Shown: one piece after another, positions 56,885-64,000 of the stretch
How the letters are laid out: each line of letters starts with the position of its first letter
Position numbering within the stretch: position 1 is the first letter of the stretch
Origin: Sipunculus nudus
Taxonomy: Eukaryota; Annelida; Sipuncula; Golfingiida; Sipunculidae
Assembly: GCA_026874595.1 (NCBI GenBank)
Contig: CM049308.1
Span: forward strand, 13,907,501 to 13,971,500
Length of the DNA: 64,000 nucleotides
Direction of reading: 5' to 3'
Notes under the pieces: model-generated
What the model saw: only the letters and a program-made list of their open reading frames with translations
Told to the model about the DNA's origin: nothing
Databases searched by the model: none
Position numbers and translations under genes: made by a program

Positions 56885-58260
56885 AGTGTAACAAGTGGCC
56901 CATGGGCCATGACGCTCAGCTGACTTCAAGGAACCTGAACAATGGGTAAAATGACTCCCAGAGTGCTCAAAATCATGCATTATGCCAATAGTCCTCGGAA
57001 ATAGGTTACAGTGACCTTATTTAAGGCTTTCCAAGATGATTTTACCAGATAGAAGAATCCACCTACTACAATTTGTGCCAATCTGACCAATAGAGAACAA
57101 AATCATGTTCTTTCACATAGCTCGCAGAATATAGGTCACAGTGCCATTATTACAGGTTTCCAATAAATATTTACAGGAACACCCCTATTTCTTACTCAAA
57201 TTGGAACTTTCTAGGTGCAATTGTAACCAATCATGCAAATCTGTCCTACAGGAGCTCAACTCATATTCTTTCACATATCTTGCAGAATATAGGTCACTCT
57301 GACTTAATATCAGGTTTCCTTGCAGATTTGCCTAATACTTCCTTGATAGAATTTGTGCCCCGTCTGACTCACTGGGTGCAAATAAGCATGCTTTCGGCAC
57401 TTAGTTCACAACATATAGGTCAACATGACCTAATTTCAGGTTTCCAAGGAGACATGTCGAAGACTTCCCTGGATGTACAGTTAGAGGTTTCTATTTCTAA
57501 CGGCTACAATTTGTGCCCTGTCAAAGGCAGACCATTTCATTTGAAAGTCTAAAAAATAAGAGTTAAAAAGCGTAAACATTAAAAAATACAGGTGGCGCAA
57601 CCAGTCTGCAGGTTCTGTTGAAACACTCCATGATTAATATACATGGAAAGAATCGTGGCAATCGCTGCATTAGTTATTCATATACTGAAGTTTTTGTATC
57701 AAACTTTTTATTATTCTAGGGGATTCTTGCGAGCATTGTCCTAATTTCAGATTTCCCAGGAGATTTTTATGGATCTCCCTGAGAGTCATGCTTAGAAGAT
57801 TCTAGGCCAAAAGGATACAATCCGAGCACCATCTGTCTCAATGGGTGCTTACAATTCATGTTTTCGGCCCCTAATTCGCAAAGTATAGGTCACCATAACC
57901 TTATTAACGGTTTCCAAGAAGATTTGGCTGGGACCTCCCTGGATGTACAGACCGCTTCATTTGAAGGTCTCAAAATAGAGGAAAAAAATGCATACAAATT
58001 CGAAAAAAAAAGAAGAGTGGCGCCACAAGCTGCAGGAACTGATGAAACACTCCGTTATCAACATGCATGAAAAGAATCATAGCGATCAATGCCTTAGTTA
58101 TATAGACACTGGAGCTCTTGTATCAAATTTATAATTATTCTGGAGGGTATTTTCGAGCCCCTTAGCTCACAGAACAAAGGTCGCAATGACCTAATTCCAG
58201 ATTTCCATGAAGATCTTTTTTATACACCCATATCCGGACAGCCTGACGGACGTGTTGAGT
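56885..58260 (+). repeat. Interspersed repeat family B, copy 2 (variant)
   Basis: Head ACAAGTGGCCCATGGGCCAT at 56890, then units with ATAGGTCAC..TGACCTAATT and TTTCAGGTTTCC as in copy 1. It also carries a 430-bp higher-order unit duplicated at about 57590 and 58015 (TGGCGC.AC, CTGCAGG, GAAACACTCC, GCATTAGTTAT). It ends near a GACAGCCTGACGGACGTG tail. Confidence 0.75.
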
Positions 58261-58378
58261 GTTGTCCCTATATGAAGCCACTCCATAGATATGTTTTTTC
58301 ACTCATAGATAAACATATGTGTGCTACACAAAAACAAGTAAAGGTGGCAACACCAGTCTCGTGTACGAAATAAATCTA

Positions 58379-58448
58379 CACATTTAGTATGGGCGATATA
58401 CCCATTATAAAATCTTTTATAATGGGTATATCGCCCATACTCAATGTG
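58379..58448. repeat. 70-bp palindrome, 34-bp arms, one mismatch
   Basis: CACATTTAGTATGGGCGATA and on is mirrored by its complement around a 2-base centre at 58413-58414. Only the pair 58385/58442 mismatches. The inner 27 bp of each arm is perfect. Confidence 0.97.
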
Positions 58449-59992
58449 TTTTCGGTTTCTAGGCCATTGTAGTGCTGGAAACGAGTGCCTGTGGTCACGT
58501 AGTCCGAAACCGGAATGGAATTCTGCAGATGTACATATAAGTAGTTAAGTAAGCATGGAGGCGGTTACCTCCACCAAAAAATATTTACATAGCCATTGCC
58601 TGAATTTTAACGTTGATAAAATGTTGCGGCTTTATTTTCTTTACTCAGAGATCGCTGTGAATTGGTCATTGTCCGTTGCCAATATTACTAAACAATTATA
58701 AAAAGTAAAATCAAGCACGGGTGCGTACTGAATATAGCGTGACCCATAGATTATTTGATTTGTGATTGCGCATTACTTTGGCCACAGTTAAACAATGGTT
58801 TTTTTTTTATAGAAACAAACGATTTAAAATAAATGGTAATTCATTTATTATTTTTTAACAAAAAACTATTTAACCCCCCCCCCCCCCCCCCTGTCTGTAT
58901 ACACACGTGTATGAAGCCTTGGACTGCAGCCCGCTCAGTCCATATTATGTTATGCAATGTGTAACTTTCGGAATGGGTAACTTTCCTTTTGATCGCTAGG
59001 TGGCGCCTCGTACGTGGTAAGTGATCTGTGCTGCTCTTGTCCTAACAGCACTGGCTGACCCACGTTTGACGGTTACTGACCCAGGGCGGGCAAATCAGAT
59101 CGATGTAGACCCATCCACAGCGGACTTGTTTACATAGAACCCGGAACTGGACACTTTTATGCCGTGCGGGTGGCCAGCGGCTCATAATCTGGGTCACAGG
59201 GTGCATGATCATCACCATTACCTACATATATTAACTACAGGCTGTCAAATACGAAACAACCAGAATACAAGACACACGCAGGGTAAGTAATGTATATAAA
59301 ATAGCTAAAATACGTATAGACACATCCGAGAGTGACGTCACAGAAACTAGGTCACTGACCACATGGTGCTCTGTAAAGTAAAACATGGGCTGCGGCAGGC
59401 ACTGGACAATTAAGCTATTCACACTACAATACCAGTCTGAGTTACCCTTCATTTATCTCACTGTTAAGTGTCATTTTCCATATCAAATACCATAAATATG
59501 TCATTCAAGTGTCCCAACAATTAAATAGTCATATTAACTCCAGGAGGCCTTTCCTCGAACATTTAAATTTGCAGCTGACAATCCCACCTGGTGTACAGCA
59601 TCCATTCATTTAGTCATGGCTAATCAAGAGGTCAGAGGTTTTAACATTTAGATTTGAAGCTTCATTCTATATATTTGTAATATGCTTTCCCACCACAAGT
59701 GAAGTTCCATTCATTAGACGTACATGGACAATTTTGTTAAGTTCTGGACAAGAAATGTTAGACTTCCTTATCCAGACCTGGACCTCCCTGTTGGTGTGAG
59801 TAAACGTTATCATGCCAAAAAGGGAGTACAGCCTTCACTTAGGTGGATCATTTCCCATAACAAATCATATTTCAGGGTTGCTTTTCTAAATATAAATGAT
59901 ATAAGAATAAAATTGTCTTTAGACCTGTCTATCAGCTGATCCATGTTGAGAATACCCTTGGAAACTTTATCTGATAATAATTACTCATTTCT
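58449..59992. other. No gene seen
   Basis: AT-rich, with a poly-C tract at 58876-58891 and a GC-richer patch at 58990-59200. Nothing assignable. Confidence 0.5.
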
Positions 59993-61148
59993 TTAGTTAA
60001 CTTGAGACTCATAATCTGAAACAGACATTCCGACCCTTAACAATCCGGAAACCTTGCAATCCGACGGTATTTTGCAATAAACGAACGGGACCCATAGAAA
60101 TTAGCCTTTACAAACCGACAGCCTTGGATTCCGACTCCGACATGACATTTCCCGACACAAACAAGGATACCCACGTATTTTCTGACTTGACAATCCGACC
60201 GGTATATTGTCCTTTGATGTCAGTCGTCAGGCTCGTGCACACAGCACCCTGATCAATAAGGCGTGAAATGCAGCGATGCGTATTGTTCTAACTGTGCACG
60301 AGAACCAATTATTGAGTCAATTTGGCTCACTAATTAAGTCAGTTTACATCCGTATGTGGCACACATGAACCTCTCAGTGTGTGGAATACGCGGAGGTGGA
60401 GGACGGTGTCGGGTATATTTTTTCCAGGCACTCAACAGCGCGGACCACGTGACCGCGGAGCGAAACCTCGGATTAGACAACACGGAGCTAACTGAAGCAA
60501 TGCCGACGGCCGCTGATATTGTGTCAATGGTCAAAGAAGATGGAGGCGACAGTGACAGCGAGTCTGAGGGAGAAGATGGTCCTCCTAAACCAGTAACTCT
60601 CAGAGACACGATTGGGGGAATGGAAACAGCTAGGGCTACGGTATATTTAGGAATAGGGCTTCGCTGCAGGGGATGTTGATACCGACCGCTTAGAAAAGTC
60701 CGTGAAAATGAAAAAAATAAAAGAACAAGATACCAGACAGATATGCTTGCATTCTTTAGATGCACATGAACTTAGTAGATAAACCTCTGGTTCATATATA
60801 TACATTTAGTGTATGTTTGTTCAGAAATATAAGCATATCTCATAATTGTAGAATCTGCATAGGTCGTCAATCTTGACGAGCGTAGTATATATAGACACGT
60901 ATATAAGAAATAAAAACAGTACTCCATGACGGATGTTTTTATTTTCTAATTCACATTAATCATAACAATATCATATACCTAGTTTATTATAACAAAATAC
61001 TTAATGAATTATAACAAGTCCTCCAAACATTTAGGCCATATTGTATCTTTACCCTCCGTCACCTTTATTGATTTGACAGTCCGACAGCCTTGCAATCCGA
61101 CGTAAATTAGCGTATTACATTTAGTGTCGGATTATCAAGTCACGACTG
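59993..61148 (+). mobile_element. Tigger/pogo-like DNA transposon remnant
   Basis: The right end ATTATCAAGTCACGACTG followed by TA, with subterminal GCAATCCGAC and GTCCGACAGCC repeats, mirrors the left region (TTGAGACTCATAATCTGA, GCAATCCGACGG, ACCGACAGCC) in inverted orientation. A transposase C-terminal fragment lies inside. The left end is degenerate and its exact boundary is uncertain. About 1.15 kb, so internally deleted. Confidence 0.65.
60420..60679 (+). pseudogene. Tigger-type transposase C-terminal fragment
   Basis: Reads FFQALNSADHVTAERNLGLD to LTEAMPTAADIVSMVKEDGG and an acidic DSDSESEGEDG stretch, then PKPVTLRDTIGGMETAR. This acidic tail after a short helix is typical of pogo/Tigger transposases. 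The DDE catalytic core is missing, so the copy is inactive. Confidence 0.6.
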
Positions 61149-61259
61149 TACCTCCACTTAATATTCAATAAATGTTTTTTATCATATAGTTTCTTATTCT
61201 TGTAATAATACTAATAATAATAATAATAATAAATAATATCATTATTATTATTTTTATTA

Positions 61260-61297
<38 letters not shown>

Positions 61298-62221
61298 AAT
61301 AATATTATTTTTATCACCAATATTAATTCATAATAATAACTTTATTAATAATATAAATATAATTAATATCTAAACTACTGAAAAGAACAACCCCTAGCAA
61401 ATTTATATATTTTTATTTTTTTTACAAAATTAAAACTTTAATCAATTTTTAATTCTAATTAATCTATATTCTAATCTGTGCTACAAATTTTTAACCACAA
61501 TTTAACATAAAAACTTACACAATACAATTGCTTTCTCTTTCAAAAGAAAACAAAACGCATTTATCGACTAAAAAACCTCAATAAAATAACTAATTACAAT
61601 AATACATCAAAGCTAACCATTCTGTACATTGTTTTACAGTTACTCTTCCGGTAATTATTATTATAATAACAATTATAATTAGAATATAAAAAAATATGAA
61701 AGTTTCCTTGTTATTCATGGTTCATATGAAGTACTATATAGTAGTAATTATTATTCATATACATGTATTAGGTGAAACCCAGGCAAGGTGTTGGACAAGA
61801 CATCAATCATTTATAAGCCATACAAATTATTAAGCAGTTAAGAATGGAACACATTTTGGTTAGTGGACAATGTTTTCCTCAGTGTCACTTGGTCACAAAA
61901 AAACATGATATCCTATATAAAGTCGTTCAAGTTTGATTGCAGTTTTTTTACAGTATAAGACATCACTTGTTAGAACTACTGACATTCATATATTCATGTA
62001 TAGGCCTATGATGAGCACCAAATGTTTGCAAATTTGCAAGATTATAATATACGTATAAAATTTAAATCTATGTGGCACTATTAAATTTTGTTTTAGAGAG
62101 GAGACTGAATTAACAGTTGAGTATTCTTGAATATTTGGTAGTATTAATTTTAGAGGACACTGCACAATTTAGGGTATTTTCATGTAAGTTATAGCCTACT
62201 GTTAAAACTCATGGAATTTTT
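61149..62221. other. No gene seen; (AAT)n-rich tract at 61204-61310
   Basis: Very AT-rich with a long imperfect ATA/ATT trinucleotide microsatellite. No coding content. Confidence 0.7.
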
Positions 62222-63735
62222 ATGCCCCCGCCACAAAGTGGCCGGGGCATATATTTTTACCCATGTCCGTCATTTCGTCCTTCCGTCATTCCGAAATCAA
62301 ACAGTTGTACGGACTTTTTTTCGCAATGCTTGCAGATATTGGCTTGAATTTTGGTGTGTGGGCAGATAATGACCAGTTACAGATCGAGTTCGTGTTTCGT
62401 CCCGGTTGACCTACTTTTAACCGTTTTACAGCTCCTAACCTTAGAAAATTTCATGAAAAATAGAAATTTTCATGACAAATACACATGTACGGACTTTTTT
62501 CCGCAATGCCTGAAGATATTGGCCTGATTTTTGGTCTGTTGGCAGATAATGACCAGTTACAGATCGAGTTTGCGTTTTGTCCCCGTTGACCTACTTTTGA
62601 CCGTTTGACGGTGCCCTAACATAGAAAAATTCATGAAAAATATAAATTTCATGACAAGTGTACGTGTACGGACTTTTTTTTGCAATGCTTGCAGATATTG
62701 GCTTGAATTTTGATGTGTGGGCAGATAATGACAAGTTAAAGATCGATTTCGCGTTTCTTCCCAGTTGACTTACTTTTGACCATTTTACGGCTCCTGAACA
62801 TAGAAAATTTCATAAAAAATAGAAATTTCATGACAAATACACATGTACTGACTATTTTTCGCAATGCTTGCAGATATTGGCCTGATTTTTGGTGTGTGGG
62901 CAGATAATGACTAGTTACAGATCGAGTTCGCGTTTCGTCCCAGTTGACCTACTTATGACCGTTTTACGGCTCCTAAACATAGAAAATTTCATGAAAAATA
63001 GAAATTTTCATGACAAATACAGATGTACTGACTTTTTTTCGCAATGCCTGTAGATATTGGCCTGATTTTTGGTGAATGGGCAGATAATGACTAGTTACAG
63101 ATCGAATTCGCGTTTCTTCCCAGTTGACCTACTTTTGACCGTTTTACGGCTCCTGAACTTAGAAAATTTAAAAAAAAAATAGAAATTTTCATGACAAATA
63201 CACATACGGACTTTTTTTCGCAATGCCTGAAGATATTGGCCTGGTTTTTGGTGTGTTGGCAAATAATGACCAGTTACAGATCGAGTTCGCGTTTTGTCCC
63301 AGTTGACCTACTTTTGACCGTTTTACGGCTCCTGAACATAGAAAATTTCATGAAAAATAGAAATTGTCATGACAAATACACATGTACTGACTATTATTTG
63401 CAATGCCTGCAGATATGGGCCTAATTTTTGGTGTGTGGACAGATCAAGTTAGTGTTTTGTCCCAGTTGATCTACTTTTGACCGTTTGACTGCTCCTGAAC
63501 ATAGAAAGTTTCATGAAAAATAGAAATTTTCTTCACAAATGCATATGTCCGAATTTTTACCGCAATGCCTGTAGATACCGCCCTGATTTTTTATGTGTGG
63601 GCAGATAATGGCCAGTTACAGATCAAGTTCGTGTTAAGTCCCGGTTGACGTACTACTTTTGATTATTTTACGGCTCCTAAACATAGAAAATTTCATGAAA
63701 AATAGAAATTTTCATGACAAATGTACATGTACAGC
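62222..63735 (+). repeat. Array of eight about 180-bp units with hairpin head
   Basis: It starts with a hairpin (TGCCCCCGCCAC-AAA-GTGGCCGGGGCA, 62223-62249). Unit starts (GGACTTTTTTTCGCAATG or variant) lie near 62311, 62491, 62670, 62849, 63029, 63208, 63388 and 63549, giving spacings of 179-180 bp and one of 161. Each unit carries CAGATATTGG, GGGCAGATAATGACCAGTTA, CAGTTGACCTACTTTTGACC and AATTTCATGAAAAATAGAAA. Frames through it are not genes. Confidence 0.95.
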
Positions 63736-63736
63736 C

Positions 63737-64000
63737 TTTTTAGCCTTCAGCTCGTAGGCTGATGGGCTATTGTCGTGACTTAAGCTGTCCGTCTGTCCGT
63801 CCGTCCGGCGTCCGTCCGTCCTGTGTCCGTTAACTTTTACCTTGTGAGCGGGATATCTCTAAAAGGATTCACCGTTGGAATTTTATTTCATCAGTGAAGA
63901 TGTATATCGAAAAAAATCTCGGTCAAGTTCGAAGATGGATCACCTTGACCCATTTTTCTACATTTTAGAGCTGATTATACAAAAACACTCAGAAGCTTAT
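63737..64000 (+). repeat. Head of another interspersed repeat, cut by the window end
   Basis: Begins TTTTAGCCTTCAGCTCGTAG, then a CCGTCTGTCCGTCCGTCCGG-type CCGT microsatellite, then GATATCTCTAAAAGGATTCA. It abuts the 180-bp array directly. Confidence 0.6.

Noticed and set aside
63191-63424. 77-codon frame in the 180-bp array
   Set aside because: Reads through a satellite-like repeat whose units break the frame elsewhere.

Overview
This is animal nuclear DNA. Genes have introns, coding density is very low, and the sequence is AT-rich with many microsatellites and interspersed repeats. The repeat types (180-bp arrays with a CCCCGCC/GGCGGGG-type hairpin head, CCGT-rich heads, a tRNA-derived SINE, hAT, Tigger-like and Harbinger-like elements) and the protein similarities suggest a marine invertebrate, probably a lophotrochozoan such as a mollusc or brachiopod. 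That placement is inference.

The best-supported gene is a plus-strand THUMPD2 orthologue (RNA N2-guanosine methyltransferase). I assembled it from 11 exons between 7538 and 25480. All splice phases agree and give a 646-residue protein with the DPMCGAGT SAM-binding loop and the DLPFG catalytic motif. Intron 6 uses a GC donor. Introns 1 and 3 each carry a copy of the same tandemly structured repeat family. Intron 8 holds a decayed copy of the start of exon 9. Intron 10 holds a 40-bp minisatellite.

A second supported coding exon (44809-45546, plus) encodes a secreted, cysteine-rich, probably GPI-anchored protein of 245 residues that I cannot assign to a family. Three phase-compatible plus-strand exon candidates (39784-40010, 43781-43912, 47850-47915) surround it. 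If they form one gene, the GPI-type gene is nested in its intron; this is tentative.

Region by region: 1-0.8 kb, frameshifted remnant of an integrase-derived (KRBA2-like) gene. 0.95-2 kb, tandem repeats and (AT)n. 4.3-5.8 kb, decayed minus-strand coding remnants of an unrecognised, possibly virus-like mobile element. 7.5-25.5 kb, THUMPD2. 26.9-29.2 kb, a hAT transposon with a perfect 8-bp target duplication and a broken transposase tail. 29.6-31.4 kb, more repeats, including an inverted partner of one in THUMPD2 intron 7. 36 kb and 43 kb, MITEs. 39.8-47.9 kb, the unassigned genes. 49 kb and 56 kb, SINE copies. 52.9-54.9 and 56.9-58.3 kb, tandem repeat families. 58.4 kb, a long near-perfect palindrome. 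60-61.1 kb, a Tigger-like remnant. 62.2-63.7 kb, an array of about eight 180-bp units, followed by the head of another repeat.

I found no operon, CRISPR array, phage or defence system, and nothing I would call a new biological system. The most informative novelties are the THUMPD2 gene structure, the intact hAT insertion scar, the nested Harbinger-like insertion, the unassigned GPI-type protein, and the decayed coding cluster at 4.3-5.8 kb.
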